From positions 62,001 to 126,000 of the forward strand of contig NZ_MRCB01000009.1 in the NCBI RefSeq assembly GCF_001904635.1: DNA of 64,000 nt, in the 5' to 3' direction. Origin of the DNA: Hydrococcus rivularis NIES-593 (lineage in GTDB: Bacteria; Cyanobacteriota; Cyanobacteriia; Cyanobacteriales; Microcystaceae). Positions within the stretch are counted from its first letter, which is position 1, and every line of letters starts with the position of its first letter. Of the stretch, positions 9,701-18,487 are shown piece after piece. Under the pieces are notes generated by a model. It saw only the letters and a program-made list of their open reading frames with translations, was not told the DNA's origin and made no database searches. The translations under genes were made by a program, and so were the position numbers.

Positions 9701-12340
9701 TCAGTAAGCGCTTCTGACTATAATCGTCGTACTTTCAACTTGATTAGCGATCGCTTCGGGAATATTGCCATGAATGGCGTGCTGCAATAATCCTTCGCGA
9801 CTTGCTCCCAGCATGACGACACTGCATTGTTCCTCGCCTGCCAAGCGAATGACCGCATCGGAAACCGAACGAGAGCGCACGGCAATCGGCATCACCGGAA
9901 GCGATAGGTTATTTCTAAGATAGTCGGTAGAGTACTCTAATAAAGAACAATCGAGAGTGGATGTCGCTGGAGAATAAACCTGACACAGCCAGAGTTTGGG
10001 AGAATGGACGCGAGAATACAAGCTAGCGAGTCCCGGTAGCAACTCGATCGCCCGTTGCGCGTTAGGACCGCCAGCCATAGGAATCAGCCAAGTAGCCGAC
10101 TGATTCAAATCGTTGGGGTAGGCATTGAGACCGCTGCCCAATTTGACTAAAATTAAATCGCAAGGCGCTTTATGAATTATCGTGTCTACGAGATCGCCAA
10201 AAATCGCGCCTGGGGTAGCCGTATTGCCTTTCCAGCCCATCAGAAGGAGATTAATTTGCTGCTTTGCGATCGCTTCTAAAATTGCTTCAGCCCGATCTTG
10301 TGCGAGTCGGATTTGCGTATGTACGGGAATATTCCACTGACGACCCAATCTTTCGACGCGATGGAGCAATTTGCGACTTTCTTGGGTATTGACATAAGCT
10401 TCGGACGGAAAAATATGCTTGGGCACTTTAATAATTTGCAGGCACTCTAGTTCGTATTGATGATAGCGAGCGATCGCGGCAGCGATCTTCATCAGCGCGG
10501 GTGCCGTTTGGGGATTGGCGATGGGGAGCAAGATTCGACCTTTCCCCACCGATGGAGAGCGAGTTTGATAGGCTACGTAGGAAGGAGAAGGTTTAAACGC
10601 TCGCTGCGTGCCTTGGCTGAGATGATTGACTTCGCTACGAATAATGTCGGTGCGAGTAATAATTCCGACGAGTTTACTGCCTTCAGTAACGGGCAGGCGA
10701 GATAATTGATAGCGGTTGAGCAAGTAGAGAACGTCGCTGAGGGAAGTATCCGGCTTGACCGTAATCGGTCGCGCCGTCATAATCTCTTTTAGTAGCGTTT
10801 GTGGCGATCGCTGGCTGAGACTGGCAAGATCGCTTTGAGTAATAATCCCGACCAATTTTCCCTCCTCGATCACCGGAAACCCGCGATGGTGAGAACGGGA
10901 GACTGCTAGCATCGTTTCGTCGAGGGTTAGATCGCTCGATAGGGTTTCTACCTGAGACTGCATGACATCGGCAGCCGTTAATTTGTTGAGAAAATCATTG
11001 CGCGGCGTTTCCTGCTGCTTGAGTTGAATGCCGCTGGTTTTCAGCAAATGTTCGTAAATCGAGCCGTGCGAAATGCTCTCTGCTACGATATAGGCGATCG
11101 CACAAGTCACCATTAGCGGCAACACGATATTGAAATCGGCGGTAATTTCAAAAACGATGACGATCGCGGTGACGGGAACCCTACCGACTGCCGTAAAAAA
11201 TGCCCCCATCCCTGCCAGAGCATAAGTCGATTCGCTGTTAATTCCTGAAAGCCAGCCCGCGAGATCGCCGACTAAATACCCCAGGGCCGAACCCATCACC
11301 AATGCGGGCGCAAACAGTCCCCCTGGGGCGCCAGAACTATATGCCAGAATCGTTAGGAAAAAATGGGCAACAAAGGCGATCGCGATATTTTGCCAGGACA
11401 ACCCACCATAGACCAAGAACTCCCGCAGTCCCGAATTATCCTGAAAAAACGGCGGTAAAAACGCAATAATCGCGCCGGAGAGCAAGCCGACTATGCCAAT
11501 GCGCCAAGCTAGGGGCAAATTGGAGCGACGGTTGACCCAGAGGCTAAACATCATGCTTCGATTGAAAAGCGCCCCCAAAATTCCCGCTAGCGCTCCTAAA
11601 AATAGGTAAAAAGGAATTTCTGGCGCTGAGAAGCTGCCGGAGCGAGCATCAAGCAAACTGGCGGGGATGTTGAGATCGGCTGAATCTAAAAGCCGAGAAA
11701 CGACCGCCCCCGTAAAAGAAGCGACGATCGCCGTTTCTAGAGTTAAGTCCGATACGTCCCGCATCAATTCTTCGACGACGAACAAAACCCCGGCAATTGG
11801 CGTATTGAATCCTGCCGCCAATCCCGCTGCCGCCCCCGCTGCGATCATCTGACGGCGATGTTCTGGCGAAGTGGGAATCCAACTGCTCAGTTGCGCCGCC
11901 AATGCTGCCCCAATATGGACTGTAGGCGCTCGACGACCGAGGGTCAAACCTGCCCCTAAAATTAGCGTCGTACCAATCGCTTTCACCCAGGCAACCCGCA
12001 GAGACAGCGGAATGGGATATCGCGCCAAAGCTGCCTTAACTTGAGGAATTCCGCCGCCCGCCGCTGCCGGAGAAAACCTCTGTAAGATCCAACCCGCTAA
12101 CAGACTAAAGCTCAAACCAACCGCAGGCAGCACTAACCATGCCCCAAACTGATGCGCCGTTTGAATGCGCCATCCTCCCAGCCAGCCAATCCCTTTTTTT
12201 AGCCATAAAGCCGCTAATGCAGATAGGATTCCGATCAGGCAAGCTTCGACTAGCGCGTAACGAGTATCGACGGAACTGCGTCCGAAGTGTAAGGACTTGA
12301 ACCAAATGCGAAGGCGCTGGGGAATGGTATTGAGTTCCAT
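9701..12340 (-). CDS. ClC-type chloride channel/transporter fused to CBS pair and two USP-like domains
   Basis: The first ~440 residues form the ClC membrane core: GGGIPQ at 95-100, GLTLGRRAPT at 131-140, and GAFFTAVGRVPVTAIVIVFE further on. A tandem CBS pair (about 450-575) follows, then two universal-stress-like domains (about 608-740 and 755-879), giving 879 aa in total. The gating glutamate of ClC antiporters (GREGP, E148 in E. coli) is replaced: this protein reads GRRAP. The internal proton-glutamate segment VVEELM is kept. Loss of the gate predicts a channel-like or uncoupled anion pathway, sensed or regulated through the cytosolic CBS/USP tail. The gene is convergent with the NarL-type regulator. 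Confidence 0.93.
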   Translation of the reverse strand: MELNTIPQRLRIWFKSLHFGRSSVDTRYALVEACLIGILSALAALWLKKGIGWLGGWRIQTAHQFGAWLVLPAVGLSFSLLAGWILQRFSPAAAGGGIPQVKAALARYPIPLSLRVAWVKAIGTTLILGAGLTLGRRAPTVHIGAALAAQLSSWIPTSPEHRRQMIAAGAAAGLAAGFNTPIAGVLFVVEELMRDVSDLTLETAIVASFTGAVVSRLLDSADLNIPASLLDARSGSFSAPEIPFYLFLGALAGILGALFNRSMMFSLWVNRRSNLPLAWRIGIVGLLSGAIIAFLPPFFQDNSGLREFLVYGGLSWQNIAIAFVAHFFLTILAYSSGAPGGLFAPALVMGSALGYLVGDLAGWLSGINSESTYALAGMGAFFTAVGRVPVTAIVIVFEITADFNIVLPLMVTCAIAYIVAESISHGSIYEHLLKTSGIQLKQQETPRNDFLNKLTAADVMQSQVETLSSDLTLDETMLAVSRSHHRGFPVIEEGKLVGIITQSDLASLSQRSPQTLLKEIMTARPITVKPDTSLSDVLYLLNRYQLSRLPVTEGSKLVGIITRTDIIRSEVNHLSQGTQRAFKPSPSYVAYQTRSPSVGKGRILLPIANPQTAPALMKIAAAIARYHQYELECLQIIKVPKHIFPSEAYVNTQESRKLLHRVERLGRQWNIPVHTQIRLAQDRAEAILEAIAKQQINLLLMGWKGNTATPGAIFGDLVDTIIHKAPCDLILVKLGSGLNAYPNDLNQSATWLIPMAGGPNAQRAIELLPGLASLYSRVHSPKLWLCQVYSPATSTLDCSLLEYSTDYLRNNLSLPVMPIAVRSRSVSDAVIRLAGEEQCSVVMLGASREGLLQHAIHGNIPEAIANQVESTTIIVRSAY

Positions 12341-12459
12341 CGGGATAAGTTCTATGCGGCGATCGCTACTGTTCTAGGCTATCCTGTTTTGGTTAACTTT
12401 AGTAAACTATTGGGATTACCATATCTCGCTCTCACTTTCTTTTCCATAATTTTTCAGGG

Positions 12460-13110
12460 CTAAGTCTCTCTCAAATGGCGCTGAAAATCTAGTGCTTGTT
12501 TCTGTTGAGGAATATGTTTGGCTAAAGCTTTGATAAATTCAGAGGCTTCAATGTTAGGGTTCTCAGCCAGAACCCGCTTACACACAACACAAGCAATCGG
12601 ACCGATATATTGTGCCAGTTCTTGTTGAGCGCGAGCTATAAAATCGCCATCGAGTTTGAATTTGGTCTTAGCTCGATCGCTGGCTGTAATCTGCCCATTT
12701 TCCCATAATAGCGTTATTTGAGAAGGTTCTTCAGCCGTCAATCTAGGGATGTCAGCGGTTTGAAGCTCGCTCTGAAGCGTTTTAACCGTGCGATGGATAT
12801 CGCGATCGAGAAAACCCCAAGGAACTCTGGCGGTTTTGACAAGCAAGAAAACCTCTTCGCTACAGCGAAATAAAATAACATATCCTTCTTGCGCTCGGAT
12901 AGAAACTTGTTCGATTTCTTGCCACGCATATTCCTCTCGAACTATCTGCGCCAAACGGAGCATTGTTCCAGCCAAAATTAACGCGCTATTATATTCCATC
13001 CCCATTGCTACGGTGATAGGTTGACCCTGAGACGAAACCAAAAAAGCCCCCTCAATCTCCAGCGATCGGCTTGCGAATTCTTGTAGAATTCTGTCAACTC
13101 GGTCGTTCAT
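12460..13110 (-). CDS. Roadblock/LC7-domain protein
   Basis: The N-terminal ~115 residues have the roadblock pattern (ILQEFASRSLEIEGAFLVSSQGQP and a central helix AGTMLRLAQIVREEY). The C-terminal ~70 residues are helical (QQELAQYIGPIACVVCKRVL). Roadblock proteins act as small scaffold or GTPase-regulating subunits. No GTPase gene is next to it here, so its partner is unknown. The protein is cytoplasmic, 216 aa, with no signal or membrane segment. Confidence 0.75.
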   Translation of the reverse strand: MNDRVDRILQEFASRSLEIEGAFLVSSQGQPITVAMGMEYNSALILAGTMLRLAQIVREEYAWQEIEQVSIRAQEGYVILFRCSEEVFLLVKTARVPWGFLDRDIHRTVKTLQSELQTADIPRLTAEEPSQITLLWENGQITASDRAKTKFKLDGDFIARAQQELAQYIGPIACVVCKRVLAENPNIEASEFIKALAKHIPQQKQALDFQRHLRET

Positions 13111-13314
13111 ACTCGCACTTCCCCACCTCGGTTTTCCTTGGCAGTCTGGCAGGAACTATTACAAAATGTAAAAACTAGGGCAATAATCTCGTTTTCTTTT
13201 TCTGTAGGTTATGTCCTCTTCTTTTCTGCCATACAAAGTTTAAAGTTTAATTTTTAAATTCTACTTTCTCAATAATAGTAGGCTTTTTAGCAAGCTACCA
13301 CATGCAAATTAGAT

Positions 13315-14223
13315 ATGAAACAACTAAAAAATCACAGTATTTCGGATGCATCTCCTAAAATCTGGACTTGGAAAGGTTTTCCCATTTGTTATCAAAGCGT
13401 GGGAGAAAAAGGAGTTGCGGTAGTCCTAATACATGGCTTTGGAGCTTCTTGGGCACATTGGCGCAAAAATCTGTCCGTTTTGGGAGAAAATTGTCGTTGC
13501 TACGCGATCGACTTGATTGGTTTTGGGGGATCGGCAAAACCGACTCCCGGCGTAGAGATCGATTACACGTTTGAAACTTGGGGACAGCAGGTCGCAGATT
13601 TTTGTCGCGAGGTCGTCGGTAGCCCTGTTTTTTTAGTTGGCAACTCTATCGGCTGTATCGTAGCGATGCAAGCGGCGGTAGATAATCCAGATCTCGTTTT
13701 GGGAGTTGCTTTGCTTAACTGTACTCTGCGATTGCTTCACGATCGCAAAAGAGGGCAATTAATCTGGTATGAAAACCTTGGCTCCTACATATTACAACAA
13801 CTTTTAGGCAATAAGTTAATCGGCTATCTATTCTTTAAACAAATTGCTCGACCTGAAGTCGTTCGTAAAATTTTGCGACAAGCATACTGCCGTCAAGAAG
13901 CCGTCACCGACGAACTCATCGACATCATTATGCAACCAACAACAGATAAGGGAGCGGCAGACGTGTTTCTCGCGTTTACTCGCTATTCTTATGGTCCGCT
14001 ACCAGAAGATTTGCTGCCCCTTCTTTCCTGCCCTGTCTTGATCCTCTGGGGAACTGAAGATCCTTGGGAACCGATAGAGTTAGGACGCAAGCTGGCTGAT
14101 TTTCCCGCAGTGCAACAGTTTATTCCCCTTGAAGGCGTGGGTCATTGTCCTCAAGATGAAGCCCCGGAGATAGTTAACCCGATTTTGCAAAACTGGATTT
14201 TGTCGATGAGCCAGAAAGGTTAA
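13315..14223 (+). CDS. Alpha/beta-fold hydrolase
   Basis: The catalytic triad can be read: nucleophile Ser111 in LVGNSIGC, Asp in LILWGTEDPWEP near residue 247, and His in GVGHCPQDE near residue 276. The oxyanion segment is LIHGFGASWAHW (residues 38-49). The 302-aa protein resembles the haloalkane-dehalogenase/prolyl-iminopeptidase-like group of cyanobacterial hydrolases. The substrate cannot be assigned. The gene is alone on its strand between the roadblock gene and a small conserved gene. Confidence 0.9.
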   Translation: MKQLKNHSISDASPKIWTWKGFPICYQSVGEKGVAVVLIHGFGASWAHWRKNLSVLGENCRCYAIDLIGFGGSAKPTPGVEIDYTFETWGQQVADFCREVVGSPVFLVGNSIGCIVAMQAAVDNPDLVLGVALLNCTLRLLHDRKRGQLIWYENLGSYILQQLLGNKLIGYLFFKQIARPEVVRKILRQAYCRQEAVTDELIDIIMQPTTDKGAADVFLAFTRYSYGPLPEDLLPLLSCPVLILWGTEDPWEPIELGRKLADFPAVQQFIPLEGVGHCPQDEAPEIVNPILQNWILSMSQKG

Positions 14224-14381
14224 AGCTACGATAAAAACGAAAGCGATCCCAAAAATTTTGTAAATTTATGTTTTTCATCGGCATTTTGTAAATTTTGATA
14301 CAGAATTTTGTGTTATATATAATAGAAGAAAGCAGATTCAACCATTAATGACACTCAATAAGCAATTCGGAGGAAAGAGTG

Positions 14382-14579
14382 ATGTCTGCCGAACAACAAG
14401 CTCGTGCTCTAATGATGCGCCACCATCATGCAGTCAAGCATCGACAGCAAGCTATGCTGGAGCGTGCTGCATCTGAAATTGGCGTAGATGTGGATAATGA
14501 ATACTGGACTAGCATTCAAGGCAAGGCTCAACCTACTTTTAGGAAAAATTACGATCGCGGCCATGCTGCGCTAAGCTAA
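14382..14579 (+). CDS. Small hypothetical protein, His-rich N-terminus
   Basis: This is a 65-aa soluble protein without a membrane segment. It has a run of histidines and methionines near residue 12 (MMRHHHAVKHRQQAM) and a helical middle. GGAGG lies 8 bp before the ATG at 14382, and a textbook terminator follows the gene, so it is very likely expressed as a one-gene unit. I do not recognise a family. Its function is unknown. Confidence 0.75.
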   Translation: MSAEQQARALMMRHHHAVKHRQQAMLERAASEIGVDVDNEYWTSIQGKAQPTFRKNYDRGHAALS

Positions 14580-14641
14580 GAAAAGAATTCTAGAGCTAAC
14601 AATTGCATTGCATTTAATCTAAGGATAAGAATACGAGAGAA

Positions 14642-14678
14642 TTGGGCGTTATTTCCACGAATAACGCCCAAATTTTTT
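14642..14678 (+). terminator. Rho-independent terminator
   Basis: This is a perfect 12-bp stem, TTGGGCGTTATT / AATAACGCCCAA, with a 6-nt loop and a following ATTTTTTTG run. It ends the transcript of the small gene at 14382. Confidence 0.9.
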
Positions 14679-14691
14679 GTGTCGCTAACTT

Positions 14692-14807
14692 ATACCATTT
14701 TTCATTCATTAATGACAGAGATGGTCGATTGCCCTCACCCCCCAACCCCCTCTCCCAATTTGGGAGAGGGGAGAAAGATGTCTGTCACGACTAATGAAAA
14801 TTGGTAT
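14692..14807. repeat. MITE-like repeat, copy 2 of 4
   Basis: This 116-bp copy has ATACCATTTTTCATT at the left end and GAAAATTGGTAT at the right. The internal CCCTCACCCCCCAACCCC palindrome is present. The right inner part (TCTGTCACGACTAATG) diverges from the other copies. It lies just after the terminator at 14642. Confidence 0.85.
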
Positions 14808-14910
14808 TACAACAAATTGCGACTCGCTGAAGTACAAGTTTTGATATAGGGACGCAAACCCTCCGCCCTCGTATGTATCACGTTAAGTTGCAAAACGCTG
14901 TATATACCAC

Positions 14911-15996
14911 CTACTCCGAATGGGAAGAACGTAAGGTGTCAGTCGTACTCTTGATGACGCTGGCGACGGGCACGGCTATTAGCAACCCTAAAATTCCTCC
15001 CAGCTTGCCTCCAATAAATAGAGAAATGATAATCCAAACGGGATTGAGTCCCGTCATGCCGCCCATGAGACGGGGAGCCACGACGCTATCATTGATCTGA
15101 CCGATAACGATCGCGGCGACTAAGACTTTAATTCCCAATTGAAGATTTTGTAGCGCGAGTAAGACACTAATAACAGCAATCGTCACGGTACTAGCATAGG
15201 GGATCAACGTAGTCATGCCGATGGCAAAGCCAAATAGAATTGCATAGGGCACATCGAGCAGGAGAAAAACGATCGTCTGCGTAATACTTAAAATCCCTGC
15301 TAAAATTGCTTGGGTGGCAAAGTAAGCCTCAAAAGTCTGCCGAATCGATTCTCTTAATCGCCCGTCCCAAGGCGACGGAAGCCAGCTAAAAATCCCCCTC
15401 CAGACGCTTTCTCCCGTCAAAACCAAGAAAACAGTCAGTCCCAAAATCAAGAGAATGTTAACAAGACTATTAATGGTACTGAGTAGAACGCTTAGCAGTT
15501 GACTGGTCAAAGTGCGTAGCGCGTTAGAAACCCTTGCTGCCGCTTGTGCAACAATATCGCCAAGGTCAATGGATAACTTTTGCGCGATCGCCCACTTTTG
15601 TATGGTTTGAACGTGTTGGCTTCCCGTCTCGATCCAGGCAGGCAAATTTTCGACTAAATCGCTCAGTTGCTGCACGATCGAGGGAATCAAAGTCAGCCCT
15701 AATAGTACCAGGATTAGCAACCCTAAAAGCAAAACCAGCGCGATCGCTAACTTTCGAGGAATGCCTTGTTTCTGGAGAAAGAGAATGGGAAAGTCGAGTA
15801 AAAAGGCGAGTAGCGATGCAGTAATCAGAATGCTCAACAACGGCTCCAGGTAATTAATCAGCAGCGAAATCAGCCAGCCGTTGAGAAAAATGAGGGGAAA
15901 AATTAATCCCAAACGCAGCCATGGCGGAATCTTGCCGAGCGGAGCGGGCACGGCTCGAAAGTCAGAAGTGGATTGGCGTTCGGGCAGCGTCTCCAT
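14911..15996 (-). CDS. AI-2E family transporter (PerM/TqsA-like)
   Basis: This polytopic membrane protein of about 361 aa has a clear family pattern: paired helices near the N-terminus (residues 25-90), a long amphipathic region around 110-165, and the conserved C-terminal helix block with GGMTGLNPVWIIISLFIGGKLGG. Family members export autoinducer-2 or act as Na+/H+ antiporters or general efflux permeases, so the substrate is open. I prefer the ATG at 15996 to the TTG at 16002. It is monocistronic. Confidence 0.88.
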   Translation of the reverse strand: METLPERQSTSDFRAVPAPLGKIPPWLRLGLIFPLIFLNGWLISLLINYLEPLLSILITASLLAFLLDFPILFLQKQGIPRKLAIALVLLLGLLILVLLGLTLIPSIVQQLSDLVENLPAWIETGSQHVQTIQKWAIAQKLSIDLGDIVAQAAARVSNALRTLTSQLLSVLLSTINSLVNILLILGLTVFLVLTGESVWRGIFSWLPSPWDGRLRESIRQTFEAYFATQAILAGILSITQTIVFLLLDVPYAILFGFAIGMTTLIPYASTVTIAVISVLLALQNLQLGIKVLVAAIVIGQINDSVVAPRLMGGMTGLNPVWIIISLFIGGKLGGILGLLIAVPVASVIKSTTDTLRSSHSE

Positions 15997-16219
15997 TGCC
16001 AAGAGAGAATCTAAAGTTAGTACTATCTTAGCTTGTTGCTAATAGCTAAAAGCCAGTGCGAGTATTGAAAAGAATATCGTTTTATATTAGACCCGGTTAG
16101 ACAAACACAAAAAATAGGAGTGCGACCATCTTGGTCGCAAGCCGTGCAGCTTTGATAGTATTAACTAGAGCGATCGCTAAAGCCATCAAATCCCCAACCG
16201 TCAAAAAATTCTGATTCTC

Positions 16220-16882
16220 CTACAACAATCCTCGATAACGAATAAACAGTAAAACAACAGCCCACGAACCCAAGGCGACTTTGATAGCCACTAAAATGTT
16301 GAGTAGAGGGATAATCCCCCCGCTAACCAGCGTGCCTAACTCTCCATCGGGGAATTCCAATCCGAGCAGAGTCACAGCTGCCAAGACGATGAAAATCAGA
16401 ACTGAGACCTTTTCCCAGGTAGCAGCTTGCCACCGTTGATAGATCCCCTGCATCCACTCCGATGGCGAGGTAATCGCAATCAAACCGATCGCCGTTCCCC
16501 CTGCTACCCCAGCTGCAAAACCACCGCCGGGACTGAGATGTCCTCGAATTGCCAGTTCAATGCTTACTAGCGAGGTAATGGTTGCTCCCAAACGCGCTAA
16601 AACGATTGATGGTGGATCGGTAAATTGATAAACTTTCTCGGTCGGTTTTTCATTAGCCAGTAGAAAATAAGAACCCAAAATCGCGATCGTAAATACTATC
16701 ACCTCAAAGATCGTGTCATACAGCCGATTCCTGAAAATGATCCCTGAAACCGCATTTGGCACTCCACTATCTCGGACAACCGCTTCGACAATTGAAATAT
16801 CGAACCCTTCTGAGATGGGATTGGGCATAATCATCATTTTGACGTACAGCAATATCCCTGCTGCAATGTAAATCCATTTCAT
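16220..16882 (-). CDS. mrpB: Mrp antiporter subunit MrpB (MnhB domain)
   Basis: The 220-aa membrane protein has the MnhB signature RGHLSPGGGFAAGVAGG (residues 120-136) and about five to six further helices. It is the last gene of the mrp operon and overlaps the stop of the previous gene by one base (TAATG). MrpB is a membrane subunit of the multi-protein Na+/H+ antiporter related to complex I. Confidence 0.88.
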   Translation of the reverse strand: MKWIYIAAGILLYVKMMIMPNPISEGFDISIVEAVVRDSGVPNAVSGIIFRNRLYDTIFEVIVFTIAILGSYFLLANEKPTEKVYQFTDPPSIVLARLGATITSLVSIELAIRGHLSPGGGFAAGVAGGTAIGLIAITSPSEWMQGIYQRWQAATWEKVSVLIFIVLAAVTLLGLEFPDGELGTLVSGGIIPLLNILVAIKVALGSWAVVLLFIRYRGLL

Positions 16883-17502
16883 TAATGCTTCTCCTGTGCT
16901 TCTTTTGTTGCACCAATATAGGTTAGGATTGTCCGTGATGATGAAAGTTCGCTTTGCATGATTTCATAGAGACGACGAACCCCGATCGCGGTTTGATAGG
17001 GCTGTTGCTCGTCTTCTCCTACTGGGTGTTTCTGGTCATCCCGTTCCCATATTTCCGATTTAGTCAAGGTAGCATGGATTTTTTTTTCGATTAATCCCTG
17101 GTTTAAAGCTTGTCTATCTGGGTAAGTTACTAACTCCAAACGCAGATGATATTTGCTCATCGTTGTTCGTAAATTATCTATTAATTCTTCAAAATCGCAT
17201 CCGGCTTTGCCGTCGTCTTGTAGAGATTCGCTCCCCTTGCTCGTTCCGTCCTTGAGTATCCCAATTCGCATGACTAATGACGAACGCACTGCGACCACAT
17301 AAAGTGTAATTGCTAGCATCGTACCTACCAAGGCTTCGGTCAAAGCCACATCCGCAGCCCCTAAAACCGCATATACCAACGTTGCTAGTGCTCCCAGTAT
17401 GCCTCGAATAACTAGGGCATGATAGGGATTGACCTGACATACCAACATACAAGCCGTTAACGGCAGTAGAGCAGTTATGACATAGATATAGCTATCAGTC
17501 AT
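16882..17502 (-). CDS. DUF4040 subunit of Mrp antiporter (MrpA C-terminal/MbhD-like)
   Basis: Three helices (residues 5-85), with the DUF4040 pattern AADVALTEALVGTMLAITLYVVAV, are followed by a ~110-residue soluble tail with no recognised domain. In Bacillus-type Mrp this segment is the end of the large MrpA. Here it is a separate 206-aa protein, and no full MrpA is encoded in the cluster. The ATG at 17502 has GGAGG about 7 bp upstream and is chosen over the upstream extension. It overlaps the end of mrpG by 8 bp. Confidence 0.8.
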   Translation of the reverse strand: MTDSYIYVITALLPLTACMLVCQVNPYHALVIRGILGALATLVYAVLGAADVALTEALVGTMLAITLYVVAVRSSLVMRIGILKDGTSKGSESLQDDGKAGCDFEELIDNLRTTMSKYHLRLELVTYPDRQALNQGLIEKKIHATLTKSEIWERDDQKHPVGEDEQQPYQTAIGVRRLYEIMQSELSSSRTILTYIGATKEAQEKH

Positions 17503-17773
17503 TGTCGCCTCCGCTACTGGAACAGTATGCCAACACATATCCCAGCACGGTATTCCAGATTGCCAAAGTGATGATTGCCAGGATTAACAGTGGCCACTCT
17601 CTGGGGATCTTCAGCAGCAAACCAATAACAATACTCATCGAACCCAAGGTATCAGCAACAGACAAACTGTGTAGTTTAAATAATACCGATCTGTTACCTA
17701 CTAAAGGAAAAGTTCCCCAAAACCAGAAAATAACTCCGATACCGATACAGATGTAACCTAAAAGATCGATCAT
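17495..17773 (-). CDS. mrpG: Mrp antiporter subunit MrpG
   Basis: This 92-aa protein has three hydrophobic helices. It contains the family segment GVIFWFWGTFPLVGNRSVLFKLHSLSVADTLGS in its first half (MnhG/PhaG). It starts four bases inside the end of mrpF and overlaps the next gene, as expected for a translationally coupled operon. Confidence 0.9.
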   Translation of the reverse strand: MIDLLGYICIGIGVIFWFWGTFPLVGNRSVLFKLHSLSVADTLGSMSIVIGLLLKIPREWPLLILAIITLAIWNTVLGYVLAYCSSSGGDND

Positions 17774-18021
17774 ATTTCACTCATCCGTTTGATTAAATGT
17801 GCCAGCAGCATTAATCCCGCATTCCCCACACTGAGGATAATAACCGCAACCACTCCAATCATCCAATCATCCCGCAGGACGGATACCATGAGAATCACGA
17901 TCGAGGTTTTGGTGGCAATACTGGCAAATGCCAACATCTTCTGCCAAATATCATCATCCTGGCAAGCTTCATAAATCGGGATCAGTAGAGCCAGAATCAT
18001 AGCAATCAAGATTAGGTTCAT
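17770..18021 (-). CDS. mrpF: Mrp antiporter subunit MrpF
   Basis: This is an 83-aa, three-helix protein of the MnhF type. The conserved acidic residue in the second helix region is present in SVLRDDWMIGVVAVI. It overlaps mrpE and mrpG by four bases each (ATGA junctions). It is part of the membrane antiporter complex. Confidence 0.88.
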   Translation of the reverse strand: MNLILIAMILALLIPIYEACQDDDIWQKMLAFASIATKTSIVILMVSVLRDDWMIGVVAVIILSVGNAGLMLLAHLIKRMSEI

Positions 18022-18407
18022 CTGGGTTGCCTCCGCCGCACTCGGTGTACTTCGTACCAGCCTTGTTCGTGGTACTTCAAGACAATGGTTTTGGGAGTAA
18101 AGGTAATCAAAAATATATCCAGAAATATGAGTCCTGGCGTTCGTTGGGGTTTGACTCGCTCCATCGTGACATCTTCGTGGTTATGGGGACGGAAGATGAT
18201 TTCCACAGCCTCAATATATGCCTTGGGAATTGCAACCACAATCCCCCACAATGCTCGCAGCCAATCTTTTAATGCTCCTGGGGCAGTATAGCTGCGGGGC
18301 AAGAGTAATGCGATACCAACGCCGATAATAATATTTGCCAAGCTCCCATCGGCGGTAAGCAAAAACCAGATTGCCAATCGTAATATTAAATCCAGATATC
18401 TAATCAT
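18018..18407 (-). CDS. mrpE: Mrp antiporter subunit MrpE
   Basis: This 129-aa protein has two N-terminal helices and a cytosolic tail ending VLKYHEQGWYEVHRVRRR. The segment KTIVLKYHEQGWYEVH is typical of MnhE. An 80-bp gap separates it from mrpD, the only real gap in the operon. That gap shows no obvious terminator. Confidence 0.87.
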   Translation of the reverse strand: MIRYLDLILRLAIWFLLTADGSLANIIIGVGIALLLPRSYTAPGALKDWLRALWGIVVAIPKAYIEAVEIIFRPHNHEDVTMERVKPQRTPGLIFLDIFLITFTPKTIVLKYHEQGWYEVHRVRRRQPR

Positions 18408-18487
18408 ATCAAGTTCGTCTAATCAGTTAAAAGTTGAGGTGCGATCGCAAGATTTTTTACTTCTTTTGTTTGATTTGAAACTCGATC

